A stretch of 64,000 bases of DNA from Desulfovibrio sp. OH1186_COT-070 (GCF_003860215.1 NZ_RQYH01000008.1:40471-104470); one strand, 5' to 3'; shown: positions 41,015-50,184, numbered from the stretch's first letter. Notes: a model not told the origin generated them from the letters alone. Numbers and translations are program-made.

Positions 41015-43668
41015 TCAGTTTTTGTTTTTGCGCCCCGCTTGGCTGTGCCCGATCCGGCAGGACTGTGTTTGCGCCGGGCTGTGCGCTGCAAGCTTTTTTT
41101 GTGTCAGGCCCGTGGGCAAAGCCGACAAGGGATCTTCCGGCCAGGGATGTTTGGGGTAGCGTCCGCGCATTTCCGCGCGGACAGCAGGGTAACCAACGCG
41201 CCAGAAGTGGGCGAGGTCTCTGGTAATCTGAAGGGGGCGGCCTGCCGGGGACAAAAGGCGCACCGCCAGTGCCACGCGCCCGTTGGCGATACGGGGTGTT
41301 TCCCGGCAGCCGAACATTTCTTGCAGCTTTACGGCCAGCCAGGGGCCGCCGTCTTCTCCGTACACAATGGGGCGCATGCTCCCTGAAGGGACGCGCCAGT
41401 GGGAAGGAGCCTGCTCTTCCAGTCGGAGGCGGAGAGGATGGGGAAGGCGCATCTGCATGCAGGCCAAGACGCGTTCCGGCGTGATCTCGTCAAGGCGCAG
41501 ACAGCCATGAAGTTCCGGGCCAAGCCACTCTTCCAGACTTTCCAGCAATGCCGCGTCACTGATATCGGGCCAGATACCGGGATCCAGCTGGTGCAGCAGC
41601 ATCGCCCGCGCCCTCCATTGGATACAGGCATCGCTCCAGGGCAGACAGCCCAGGCCGTGCGTGCGCACATGCGCGCAGAGCACTGCGGCGCATTGTTCCG
41701 GGGCGGGAGCGGGCAGGGGAGAGTCTTCCAGAAGCAGGGCGCCCAGACGGCGCGTACGCCGGGCAGTGATCCGGCCTGTATCTGTTGTTTCCAGAGTGTC
41801 CAGTATCTGCATGTCTTGCGCGAAAATGTCTTCAAGGCATTCTGCGTCCAGCGCGGCGGCAAGGCGGATGCGGCTGCGCGCTCCCGCGCCGTCGGGCAGG
41901 GCCACGGCCAGAAACTCTTCCCTCGCCAGCGAGTCGCTGACGGGCAAAAAGGCGGCACGCCCCGAGCGCAGAAGAAAATGGGCATGCGTACCGGCCGTAT
42001 TCTGGCGCACTGCCACATGTTCGGGCCAGGCCAGAGCCAACAGTGAACCCGTGTGGGCAGCGCTTTGCGCAGCAGCGCGAAAGATATCGCCGTGTATCTC
42101 CATACGCCGCGCCAGCCGCGCTGCCTGGCGCCGCAGGCGCTGCCGCAGGGCAGGATGCAGATTTTCGGGCTGTTCCGGCTCGCGGCAGAGCCAGTCTGTG
42201 CGGAGGCGCATGTCGCAGTCCGGCGGAAAACATCCCTCCGGGCAGCTGCTGTCACTTCCGGCAAAGGGGTCGCGGTCTTCCAGCAGGGCTGCCAGGCAGC
42301 AGCCCAGAGCGGCATGCCCGTTTTTCCGGGCCTGGAGAACAAGGCGTGCTGTACGGGCATTCATGGGCAGGGCCGCCATTTCATGTCCCGCAGCTGTCAG
42401 GCGCGACTGTCCGTCCAGGGCTCCCAGCATCTGGAGGGTCCGGCGGGCTGCGGACAACCGTGCTGCGGCAGGAGGGTCTGCCCAAGCCAGATTTTCCGGG
42501 GCGGTGCCCCAGGCGGCCAGTTGCAGCACCAGATCCGTCAGGTCGGCATCCAGAATTTCCGGTCGGATATGGGGGGCATGCTGCTCTCTTCTTCCTGTGC
42601 CCACAAGCGACAGCAAAGGCCGGGCATGGTGCGTCCCGCGCGTCCAGAGCGTTGTGTCGCTCCGGCCAGGGAGATGCGCTGGGTAGTCAGTCTGGTTTGG
42701 CCGCTGTCCGGATCAAAACGGGGCAGGCGTGTCAGGCCGCAGTCCACCACCAGCCTGATGCCTTCAATGGTCAGGGAGGTTTCGGCAATGGATGTAGCCA
42801 GGACAATCTTGCGATGCCCTGTGGGGGCGGGGGCGATGGCGGCGTCCTGATCTGCGGCGGGAAGGCTGCCGTGGAGGGAGTGGAGTGTCACATTGTCCGG
42901 CAGGCGGGGGCGGAGCAGGGTTTCTGTTTGCCTGATTTCACTCACACCGGGGCAAAAGGCCAGAAGATTGCCGCCTTCCGTGCGCACAAGTTCGGCGATC
43001 ACATCCGCCATATGTCGCCAGAGAGCCGGGTTGGCTCCGTGCCCCGGAACGATGTTTTTTGTCGGCGGCAAGGGCCGGTAACGCAGTTCCACAGGAAAGC
43101 TTTTTCCGCTGGCCTCAAGCACCGGGCAGCCCCCCAACAAGCTGCTCACATTGCCCATGTCCAGAGTGGCGGACATGACCACAAGGCGCAAATCGGGGCG
43201 AAAAACGTCCTGACTTTCCAGACAGAGCGCCAGCCCCATATCTGCAACAAGGGAACGTTCGTGAAACTCGTCAAAGAGCACGCAGGCAGCATGGGGCAGT
43301 TCCGGATTTTCCTGAAGCATCTGGGTCAGAACGCCCTCGGTGACAACCTCTACGCATGTTTGCCTGCTGACGCGGCTCTCGTCGCGGGTACGAAAACCCA
43401 CGGTTTCGCCCGCCTGTTCCCCCAAAAGAGCCGCCATGTGGCGGGCGAGAGCGCGGGCGACCACGCGACGGGGTTCGAGCAGCAGGATTTTGCGCTGCCT
43501 GCGCCAGGGAGCTGCGAGCAACCACAGGGGCAGGCGACTGCTTTTTCCCGCGCCCGGAGGCGCGCTGAGCACAAGATTTTTTTGTTGGCACAGGGAAGTC
43601 TGCACTGCACGGCGCACTGCGTCCAAGGGGCAGGGCGGCAGAGGAGGAAGAAAATCGTGTGGCTTCAT
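41015..43668 (-). pseudogene. hrpB: ATP-dependent helicase HrpB, frameshifted
   Basis: HrpB is a DEAH-box helicase of about 820-850 residues. The N-terminal half (start ATG 43668) has Walker A SAPPGAGKSSRLPL, DEFHERSL, VMSATLD, and QRSGRAGRTMPGLCCRLWAQEEE, then goes out of frame and stops at 42538. The C-terminal half continues in another frame from about 42590 (REQHAPHIRPEILDADLTDLVLQLAAWG...) to 41015. Removing one AG from the GAAGAAGAGAG run near 42584-42590 restores an uninterrupted HrpB reading QEEEQHAPHIRPEIL. So this is a 2-base insertion by slippage, or a sequencing error. All helicase motifs are upstream of the break, but the protein should be non-functional or partial. No slippery heptamer suggests programmed shifting. 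Confidence 0.85.
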
Positions 43669-43677
43669 GGCAGAAGA

Positions 43678-43700
43678 GGGCAGGTATGCCCGTTTTTTTT
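43678..43700 (+). terminator. Orphan intrinsic terminator upstream of the sigma-54 activator
   Basis: GGGCA (43678-43682), loop GGTA, TGCCC (43687-43691), one G, then eight T. It is oriented with the plus strand although no plus-strand gene lies just upstream, only the antisense of hrpB. It could end an antisense RNA or act in a leader. Confidence 0.55.
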
Positions 43701-43763
43701 CTGGCAATCCGGCGCGTGTCAGTGTATTGACATGGGAAAGGTCATGGAGGTGAAGAAAGCGCC

Positions 43764-44864
43764 ATGCAGTTGGATACCAGCGGCATCATTGGTCAGAGCA
43801 CCACGCTGGCCGATGTTTTTCGTATTCTCGGAAAGGTGGCTCCCACAGACAGCACGGTTCTTGTAACCGGCGAATCGGGAACAGGCAAGGAATTGCTGGT
43901 GCGTGCGCTCCACGCCAACAGTTCCCGGGCGGGCAAACCTTTTGTGCCCATCAACTGCGGAGCCATTCCCAAGGAATTGCTGGAAAGCGAGCTGTTTGGG
44001 CACGAGAAAGGCGCTTTTACCCATGCCATCCGCTCCCGCCCCGGACGTTTTGAACTGGCTGACGGCGGCACAATTTTTCTGGACGAAATCGGCGAAATGG
44101 ACTTGAGCCTGCAAGTCAAGATATTGCGCGTTCTGCAGGAAAAAGAGATAGAGCGCGTGGGCGGCAGTGGCTGCAAAAAGGTGGACGTACGCATTGTAGC
44201 CGCAACCAACAGGAATCTGGAAGAAGAGGTGGCTGCCGGGCGTTTTCGGGAAGACCTCTATTACCGTCTCAACGTCATCCCCCTGCACTTGCCGCCTCTG
44301 CGCCAGAGAGGGGGCGATGTCCTTTTGCTGGCCAAGCACTTTCTCGGCGCTTTTTGCGCCAAAAAACGCCGCGCTCCCCTCACGTTGAGCACAGACGCCA
44401 GTCGTGTTCTGATTGCCTACGACTGGCCGGGAAATGTGCGTGAACTGGAAAACTTCATGGAGCGCTTGAGCATTCTGGTGGACGGAAATACCGTACGCCC
44501 GGAAGATTTGCCGCCAAAAATCCTTGAACGCGTGGGCACCATAGAGTTTTTGCCGGCAGTGAAGGAAGATTTGGCGCCGCTTGCTGCGGCGATCCCCGTG
44601 TCTCCGTCTGCTACCGCTCCGGCGCCTTCCTCGCCGCAGGACATACCTGCACCCGGTACAGGAGGCTTCGCCTGGCCGACTTTGGATCTTCTGGCAGAGC
44701 GGCAGACAAATCTCAAAGATTTTCTGGATGCGGTGGAAGCGCGTCTCATTGACGAGGCCATGCTCAGGGCGGGGGGAGTAAAAAACCAGGCGGCCGAATT
44801 GCTGGGTATCAAACGCACCACCCTTATTGAAAAGCTCAAAAAGCGCACAGTGGACGGCATGTAG
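43764..44864 (+). CDS. Sigma-54-dependent transcriptional activator, no receiver domain
   Basis: A 366-residue AAA+ activator with Fis-type DNA-binding domain. The order is AAA+ domain (about residues 8-240) with Walker [16 protein letters not shown], Walker [14 protein letters not shown], and R-fingers in [12 protein letters not shown]; a Pro/Ala/Ser-rich linker (about 270-305); and a C-terminal helix-turn-helix ([18 protein letters not shown]). No receiver or GAF domain is present. The sigma-54-contacting loop reads GAFTHA (residues 83-88) instead of GAFTGA. The domain layout without a sensor resembles FleQ/FlrA flagellar regulators, and sigma-54 promoters lie in the flagellar cluster, so a flagellar role is plausible but unproven. 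GGAGG precedes the start. Confidence 0.87.
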   Translation: MQLDTSGIIGQSTTLADVFRILGKVAPTDSTVLVTGESGTGKELLVRALHANSSRAGKPFVPINCGAIPKELLESELFGHEKGAFTHAIRSRPGRFELADGGTIFLDEIGEMDLSLQVKILRVLQEKEIERVGGSGCKKVDVRIVAATNRNLEEEVAAGRFREDLYYRLNVIPLHLPPLRQRGGDVLLLAKHFLGAFCAKKRRAPLTLSTDASRVLIAYDWPGNVRELENFMERLSILVDGNTVRPEDLPPKILERVGTIEFLPAVKEDLAPLAAAIPVSPSATAPAPSSPQDIPAPGTGGFAWPTLDLLAERQTNLKDFLDAVEARLIDEAMLRAGGVKNQAAELLGIKRTTLIEKLKKRTVDGM

Positions 44865-44896
44865 GCTTTTTTCAAAAACTGTTTTTTTGCGGGCGT

Positions 44897-47461
44897 ATGA
44901 ATACAAAAATCTTGTCCATTGGATCATTTCTTCCACCTTTCTGCGCGAAAGGACGCCCCTTCAGCCAGCTTCGGCGCTTGCTCCCGCTCGCGTTCTGCGG
45001 GGTACTTTTCGTTTTTTTGCTCCTGCCGTGTGCCCACGCCGCGCAAAACGCAGGATCGTCCCCTGCCTCCGGGGCAAGAGGCGAGATTGTCAACAAACAG
45101 ACACTGCGAAGCCGGGTAAACCCCGGAGGCCCGGAAGATTGGCCGGAAGACAAGGGCCTTTCCACCGCCGCTGAAAGCGCACCCTTGGCGCAGGAAAAAG
45201 GAAAATCTCCGGCTTCGGGAAGCGCCTCTGACGGTCAGGTCTCTGCGGATGCCAAGACCGGAGATGGCGCTGGCGGTACAGTGGAGGGCAAGGTTTCGGG
45301 GAGAGTTGAAGGTTTGCCCGCGCCGCCGCCGGAAAAGGAGGAGCAGCCTTCCGGGGAGCAAGGGGAAAGGCCTGTGGTCTATGTGGACGAACACGGCAAT
45401 CCCGTGCCCAAACCCGTTGACCCTGCGGCCCTGCTCGAGGATGCAGAACGCCTCATGCGGGAGCGCAAATATGCAGAGGCATTGGCCAGCCTGAGAGAGA
45501 TCAGGGAACTGCCGTCCATTACGCCCGAGCAGCGTGAAAAAATCCTGTACCACATCAGTGACTGCGTCTGGTTTCAGTATGCGGACAATCCCTTGGCCGG
45601 TTTCGAGCCTGTGGTTTCGGCCACCAGCGAAGCCATGAACGCCAACCTGCGTTCGCCGCGTGTGCCCGACGCTTTGCTGCGGCTGGGGCTGGCCAACCTC
45701 AGTGTGGGCAATCTGACCGATGCCGGAGGCTACATTGTTGCCCTTTACCGGCGGTATCCGGAATATCCTGGCGTGGCCCAGGGGTTCACCGCACTGGGCA
45801 AGGCCCAGTTGGAACACAAGCTGGATGCCCTGGCGGAGCAGTCTTTTTCCATCGTGCTGGACAAATTTCCCGAATCCTCTTCCCTGCAGGAGGCATCCGT
45901 CGGGCTGGCCTATGCGCTCAGTAACCAGAAAAAGCATGCCAATGCTCAGATCATTCTCGGCTTTATCAGCAAGCGGTGGCCGCGCTACTACATTGACCAA
46001 CCATCCTTTCTTTTTTTGCAGGCAGACAATGATCTGGCTTTGGGCAACAACGCAGCGGCTCTTGCCCACTACTGGCTCTATTACAATTTGATCCCCACCC
46101 AAAAAGGCAATGACGCCCTGCTGTTCAAAATGGGCGATATGTATTTTCAGCAGGGCAACAAGGTTGCAGCGGATTTTTTGTACGAGCATATCCGGCGTCT
46201 TTTCCCCGGAGAACTGCCAGCGGCGCTTGCCGAACTGCGGTTGGCGGAGCAGGGCATATATGTCGCGCCCATCAACTATGACAGCATGAGTCAGGTTTTT
46301 GCCCGCGCCGGAACTGTCAACCTGGAAAAGTTGTATACGGATCTTGGCGCCCTGCCCTTTGAGTCTCCAGAACTTGTTCTGACCGGACTCAAAAAAGCCA
46401 TGTGGCTGTATTGGAACAGAGAATATGCGCAGGCTATGGGCAAGGCTGCGGATTTTATCGACGCCTGGCCGGAAAATTCTCAGGTTCCCCAAGCGCGTGA
46501 CCTGATCTGGGCAGCCTTTCAGAAAGAGCTGACCAACTCTCTGTCGGAAAAAAATTACGGGCGTATCCTTCTTCTCTGGAACGGCTTTCCCCTTGTCAGA
46601 GAAAGATACGGCGCAGTTGATCCGCAGATGCGTTTTGCTCTGTCCAAGGGGATGCTGGAAGCCGGTCAGACTGAAAATGCTCTGGAGATGCTGGCGGAAT
46701 TTCTGAAGTCGCCCATGGATCCGCAGTACGGCGAAGCGGCATTCACCGAGTTTTTCTTTCGTTACCTTCAGGCCGGAGCTTGGGACAAAATTCTGGACCT
46801 GGCCGATATGGTGTCCTCCTGGCCCCTCGCAACTCCGTTGCGTACCCAGTTGGACTACGCCATGGCGCTTTCCGCGCAAAATCTCAATCTTGCCGGGCCT
46901 GCCCTGGACATGTGGCGAAAGCTGTCCCAAAAGGATGACATTCCGCTGTATCAGAGGGCGTACGCCACCTATTTTCTGGCGCAGGATGCCGAGCAACGCA
47001 AGGACATCAGCGCCGCTTACGACCTGAACCGTGGCGTTGTGGACCTTTTCAGCCGCCTGCGCGACGAACGTTCGGACAAATCTGATCCGCAGCGCATACA
47101 GGATGCCGTGCTTTCGCTCATGGACATTTGCGAGGTGGGCAACCGCATCCCGGAAGCCTTGGAGTGGCTGGAAAAATATAGTGCCTTTGTGTCGCGAGAA
47201 TCGCAGGAATATCCCGGACTGCGTTTTCGTGAGGCTCGCCTGTACCGCAAGCTGGGCGATGCCGTGCGGGCGCAGGCCCTGCTTGAGGATATTGTGCGCA
47301 ATTACGGGGATTCTCCCTTTGCGGGAGCCGCTGCCGCTGAACTGCGCACTTTTGAAGTTTCGCGCGATTTGCGGGATTTTTTGCCCGGTGGAGCGCGGCA
47401 GGGTGCTCAGGGGGCACCGCCGTCCGCCGCGCCGCAGGAGCCGCAGCCGTCGGCTCCGTAA
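44897..47461 (+). CDS. Exported TPR-repeat protein
   Basis: An 854-residue secreted protein. A signal peptide (after a 25-residue n-region, LLPLAFCGVLFVFLLLPCAHA) is followed by a Gly/Ser/Pro-rich disordered stretch (about 50-170), then tetratricopeptide-type helical repeats to about 830 (for example ALLEDAERLMRERKYAEALASL, LEHKLDALAEQSFSIVLDKFPESSSLQEA), and a Pro/Ala/Gln tail. No enzymatic motif is seen. TPR arrays of this type mediate protein contacts in the periplasm or at the outer membrane. It follows the sigma-54 activator by 32 bases; the association suggests common control but no partner is identified. Confidence 0.75.
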   Translation: MNTKILSIGSFLPPFCAKGRPFSQLRRLLPLAFCGVLFVFLLLPCAHAAQNAGSSPASGARGEIVNKQTLRSRVNPGGPEDWPEDKGLSTAAESAPLAQEKGKSPASGSASDGQVSADAKTGDGAGGTVEGKVSGRVEGLPAPPPEKEEQPSGEQGERPVVYVDEHGNPVPKPVDPAALLEDAERLMRERKYAEALASLREIRELPSITPEQREKILYHISDCVWFQYADNPLAGFEPVVSATSEAMNANLRSPRVPDALLRLGLANLSVGNLTDAGGYIVALYRRYPEYPGVAQGFTALGKAQLEHKLDALAEQSFSIVLDKFPESSSLQEASVGLAYALSNQKKHANAQIILGFISKRWPRYYIDQPSFLFLQADNDLALGNNAAALAHYWLYYNLIPTQKGNDALLFKMGDMYFQQGNKVAADFLYEHIRRLFPGELPAALAELRLAEQGIYVAPINYDSMSQVFARAGTVNLEKLYTDLGALPFESPELVLTGLKKAMWLYWNREYAQAMGKAADFIDAWPENSQVPQARDLIWAAFQKELTNSLSEKNYGRILLLWNGFPLVRERYGAVDPQMRFALSKGMLEAGQTENALEMLAEFLKSPMDPQYGEAAFTEFFFRYLQAGAWDKILDLADMVSSWPLATPLRTQLDYAMALSAQNLNLAGPALDMWRKLSQKDDIPLYQRAYATYFLAQDAEQRKDISAAYDLNRGVVDLFSRLRDERSDKSDPQRIQDAVLSLMDICEVGNRIPEALEWLEKYSAFVSRESQEYPGLRFREARLYRKLGDAVRAQALLEDIVRNYGDSPFAGAAAAELRTFEVSRDLRDFLPGGARQGAQGAPPSAAPQEPQPSAP

Positions 47462-47524
47462 AGCGTATTTCTGACGGTGTGGAATTGCCGGAGATGTGCC
47501 GTATTTTCGACAGGGGGGCGACAG

Positions 47525-48265
47525 GTGTTTCTTGCAAAGATCAGACTTTTGGGAGCAGTGATGATTCTGACCGTATGCGCGTCCGGCTGCTCTGCTTCCC
47601 TGCAACGGGGCCTGCTTGACGGGGGGTGTCTTTCCTCCGCCAGGCCTGCCATCTACATGAAAGCCTCTCTGCCCCTGCTCAGCGGCGGCAAGGGAAGGGC
47701 AAGTTTGTCACAGACGGGAGTCATGGGGGGGCTGCCTGTGGATGTCTGGCTGGCGGTTTACGGAGTGGACGGAGAGAAAAAAAACTTGGCTGTGGCGGCG
47801 TTGGCGGAACTTCCCGAACCTTGGTACTGGGATAGTGACGGGCGGCGAAGCGGCTGTCTGGACGAAGGAGTGGAGATTTTTGGTGATGTGGCCTATCAGG
47901 CATGCACTTTCCTTGTGGAAAACGCCAAAGATCCTTTTGCGGCCCTGGTTAGATCTGCAGAAGATGGCAGCAGGCCTCTGCGGTGGATCGCGCGCGGCTT
48001 TGTTGCCCGCTTCAACCACAATGCCAGCAAGGTGCTGCTGGAATATCGCGAAGCCTTGCCATTGGCTGCCAAGGACGATTCCGTCCCGGACAGGGAGTAC
48101 CTCCGCGCCTTTGCGGCGCGGGCACGCGAAATTTTTCTTGTGACATCGCCCCCGGCCTCTGCTGGAAAGGTTATGGAAACTCCGGCACGGAACATCCGGT
48201 GGCAGTATCTGGACTCTTCGTTTTTGGGCACAGTGTCCCGCTACGACATTTTGCCGGGCAGGTAA
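47525..48265 (+). CDS. Predicted lipoprotein, DUF4851-like
   Basis: A 246-residue protein with a lipoprotein signal: GTG start at 47525, MFLAKIRLLGAVMILTVCASGC, lipidated Cys in the ASGC box. The mature part contains SSARPAIYMKASLPLL, LGGLPVDVWLAVYG-like and ALAELPEPWYWDSDGRR. I think it belongs to a Desulfovibrio-restricted unknown family (DUF4851), a tentative assignment. GGGGGG lies six bases before the GTG; an in-frame ATG further upstream (47477) would spoil the signal peptide, and the ATG at 47561 would leave too short a one. It follows the TPR gene and could form an envelope pair with it. Confidence 0.65.
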   Translation: MFLAKIRLLGAVMILTVCASGCSASLQRGLLDGGCLSSARPAIYMKASLPLLSGGKGRASLSQTGVMGGLPVDVWLAVYGVDGEKKNLAVAALAELPEPWYWDSDGRRSGCLDEGVEIFGDVAYQACTFLVENAKDPFAALVRSAEDGSRPLRWIARGFVARFNHNASKVLLEYREALPLAAKDDSVPDREYLRAFAARAREIFLVTSPPASAGKVMETPARNIRWQYLDSSFLGTVSRYDILPGR

Positions 48266-48301
48266 CGCATTGCAGTTCTGGAGATACCTGCCACAGTATT
48301 T
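48257..48301 (+). terminator. Possible terminator after the lipoprotein gene
   Basis: GGCAGGTA (48257-48264, overlapping the stop codon) pairs with TACCTGCC (48285-48292) over a 20-base loop, followed by ACAGTATTTTTG. The loop is long and the T-run short. Confidence 0.4.
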
Positions 48302-48689
48302 TTGAAAAATTCTGTTCTGTGCATTGACGCAGCAGTACGGGCTGTGTATATTTTTCCTTGTGAACCGAACTGCGCTTCTCGCCGTCATTTTCAGGTGTCG
48401 GTATTTTGTTGCAGTCGGGCAGCACCTTCTGCATGATTCGGAACATGTTGCCGGTGTCCCGTACAGGAGCACCCTTGCAACAGATTTTCTGCAAACGTGC
48501 AGCGGAGTTCTTGGTTTCCGGGCCTGTGGTTCCGGGATGCTTTTATGTATTTAGCGGTTTTTCACGCCGTGCGCCTCAGCGCAGGCACGTTCGGAGATGA
48601 TGCTGTCAGGCTATTTTTCCGAAACGGATTGTTCCGGGTTTCTCCGGAGTGTTTGCAGCACTTTGTACAGCCAATAATTGAGGTCAGGT
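48266..48689 (+). other. 424-base region upstream of mucR, long leader
   Basis: No coding frame here looks real. It begins with the weak terminator, then a near-consensus sigma-70 promoter (48324-48352), leaving about 330 transcribed bases before the MucR start codon. Short inverted repeats are visible (for example CGTGC...GCACG around 48570-48592). Either the mucR mRNA has a long structured leader or a small RNA lies here. Confidence 0.5.
48324..48352 (+). promoter_or_regulatory. Sigma-70 promoter upstream of mucR
   Basis: TTGACG (48324-48329), 17-base spacer, TATATT (48347-48352): the best housekeeping promoter match I found in the window. The predicted start is near 48359. Confidence 0.65.
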
Positions 48690-49088
48690 ATGGACGATTA
48701 TTTGAAAGAAGCACTGGAAATCACCAAGGCGCAGGCTGGAGTCCGCGTCATGAGTGAAGAGGAAATCGCCTCCTTTATTCAAAAGGTATCCGTGAGCATT
48801 CGCACCATTGCCGAGGACGATGGGCCTGTGGAAATGGACAGCGTTGAAATAGTTCAGGAGGCCCGCCGTTCCGTCAAAGAGAAATCCGTCACCTGTTTGG
48901 AATGCGGCAAAAGCTTCAAAATTCTGACAAAGCGGCACTTGGCCAGCCACGGCATGAGCACGGCGGCGTATCGTGAAAAGTGGGGATTCAAAAAGGATGC
49001 CCCCCTGGTGTGCAAAGCCCTGCAACGTGAGCGGCGCAAAAAAATGAAAGACATGAAGCTTTGGGAAAAACGTCGTAAAGCCCAGTAA
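48690..49088 (+). CDS. MucR/Ros-family zinc-finger transcriptional regulator
   Basis: A 132-residue regulator. The Ros/MucR Cys2His2 finger is clear: VTCLECGKSFKILTKRHLASHGMSTAAYREKWGF, with CxxC and HxxxH ligands, followed by a basic C-terminus (LQRERRKKMKDMK). The N-terminal 60 residues form the oligomerisation region. MucR proteins bind A/T-rich DNA, often as silencers of horizontally acquired or exopolysaccharide genes; the target here is unknown. The ATG at 48690 is chosen over an in-frame start four codons upstream because AGGTCAGGT precedes it. Confidence 0.88.
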   Translation: MDDYLKEALEITKAQAGVRVMSEEEIASFIQKVSVSIRTIAEDDGPVEMDSVEIVQEARRSVKEKSVTCLECGKSFKILTKRHLASHGMSTAAYREKWGFKKDAPLVCKALQRERRKKMKDMKLWEKRRKAQ

Positions 49089-49092
49089 CGCA

Positions 49093-49143
49093 TTTTTCAG
49101 GCCCCTTCCGGAGACGTTTTTTCGGAGAGGCCTGAAAAATTTT
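49093..49143. terminator. Bidirectional terminator after mucR
   Basis: TTTTTCAGGCC (49093-49103) and GGCCTGAAAAA (49129-49139) form a perfect 11-bp stem, followed by TTTT. Placed four bases after the mucR stop. Confidence 0.75.
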
Positions 49144-49184
49144 CCGCATACGGAAAGCATGTGTGCTGTTGCCCCATGACGCAT

Positions 49185-49223
49185 AAAGCGGAGCCACCGA
49201 CATTTTTCTGCAAACTCCGCTTT
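49185..49223 (+). promoter_or_regulatory. Hairpin in the bioB leader
   Basis: AAAGCGGAG (49185-49193) pairs with CTCCGCTTT (49215-49223); the stem ends 10 bases before the bioB ATG. The ribosome-binding site of bioB is weak (only GGA) and adjoins the stem, so the structure may limit initiation. No BirA operator is seen. Confidence 0.5.
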
Positions 49224-49233
49224 CGGACTATTC

Positions 49234-50184
49234 ATGTCGCCTTTTTCTCCTGTCCGTACGCCGCATGAGGCGGCTTTTCTGCTGGAATTGTCGCAGGAAG
49301 AGCTTTTCGCCCGCGCCGAGGTGCTGCGCGAAGCCGCTTTTGGGCGCAAGGTCACGCTTTGCTCCATCATCAATGCTCGCAGCGGCAACTGCTCCATGGA
49401 CTGCCGTTTCTGCTCCCAAAGCGGGCACAACCGGACAAATATAGAAACCTTTGTCCTGTTGCCCGATGCAGAGTTGCGGGCGCGCATCCTGCATCTGGCA
49501 ACGCTGCCTGTGTCCCGTATCGGTATTGTGACCAGCGGGGCGGCCCTGAACACGGACGAGCAAGAGCGCCTGCGTACCCTTGTTGCCGGGTTGCCGCAAA
49601 ACGTGCGCAGCCGGATTTGCGCCTCACTGGGCAGACTGACGGCGGACAGTCTGAGGCAGATGGGGGCATCGGGTCTGACGCGATACCATCACAATCTGGA
49701 AAGCTCCCGGGGCTTTTACCCCTCTGTCTGCACCACGCAAACCTGGGACCAGCGAAAAAAAACTGTTGAGCGCGCGCAGCAGGCCGGTTTGGAAGTTTGT
49801 TGTGGCGGTCTGTTTGGTCTTGGCGAAACGTGGGAACACCGCATTGACTTTGCCTTTGCGCTGAAAAAAATGGATATTGCCCAGGTTCCCCTGAATTTTT
49901 TGTATCCCCACCCGGAAACACCTCTGGCAGATATGCCTCCGCTGGATGCCGGGGAAGCATTGCGCATCATTGCTGTGTTCCGTCATATTTTGCCCCGTGC
50001 CACGTTGCGTGTCTGCGGAGGGCGGCCACTGGTTCTGAGGGGAAGGCAGCAGGAAATTTTTCGCGCTGGTGCCAATGCCCTGATGACCGGAGATTATCTC
50101 ACGACCCAAGGGCAGAGTCTGGTCCATGATCTGGAAATGATCGCCTCGCTGGGGTTGGAGGTTGAAAGTGGTCTTCCGTTCTGA
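49234..50184 (+). CDS. bioB: Biotin synthase, atypical auxiliary-cluster ligands
   Basis: A 316-residue radical-SAM enzyme that inserts sulfur into dethiobiotin. The SAM cluster motif is CSMDCRFC (residues 53-60). Family regions RYHHNLESSRGFY and GLEVCCGGLFGLGETWEHR are intact. Compared by eye with E. coli BioB, ligands Cys128 and Cys188 are kept (RICASLG, VCCGG) and Arg260 is kept (LRVCGG), but Cys97 (FCMGAAW) is replaced by threonine (IVTSGAAL). Extra cysteines occur before the SAM motif (TLCSII) and after Arg260. The usual [2Fe-2S] sulfur donor is therefore probably not built the same way. It heads bioB-bioDA-transporter and overlaps bioDA. Confidence 0.9.
   Translation: MSPFSPVRTPHEAAFLLELSQEELFARAEVLREAAFGRKVTLCSIINARSGNCSMDCRFCSQSGHNRTNIETFVLLPDAELRARILHLATLPVSRIGIVTSGAALNTDEQERLRTLVAGLPQNVRSRICASLGRLTADSLRQMGASGLTRYHHNLESSRGFYPSVCTTQTWDQRKKTVERAQQAGLEVCCGGLFGLGETWEHRIDFAFALKKMDIAQVPLNFLYPHPETPLADMPPLDAGEALRIIAVFRHILPRATLRVCGGRPLVLRGRQQEIFRAGANALMTGDYLTTQGQSLVHDLEMIASLGLEVESGLPF

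Noticed and set aside
42538..42616. Programmed -1 frameshifting to make full-length HrpB.
   Set aside because: No X-XXY-YYZ slippery heptamer at the junction, and HrpB is not known to use frameshifting. A dinucleotide insertion explains it more simply.
44924..47605. An 893-codon open frame on the minus strand, longer than the plus-strand gene it covers.
   Set aside because: It is antisense to the TPR gene, whose plus-strand product has a signal peptide and repeat pattern. The minus frame has no motifs and is a by-product of high GC and codon bias.
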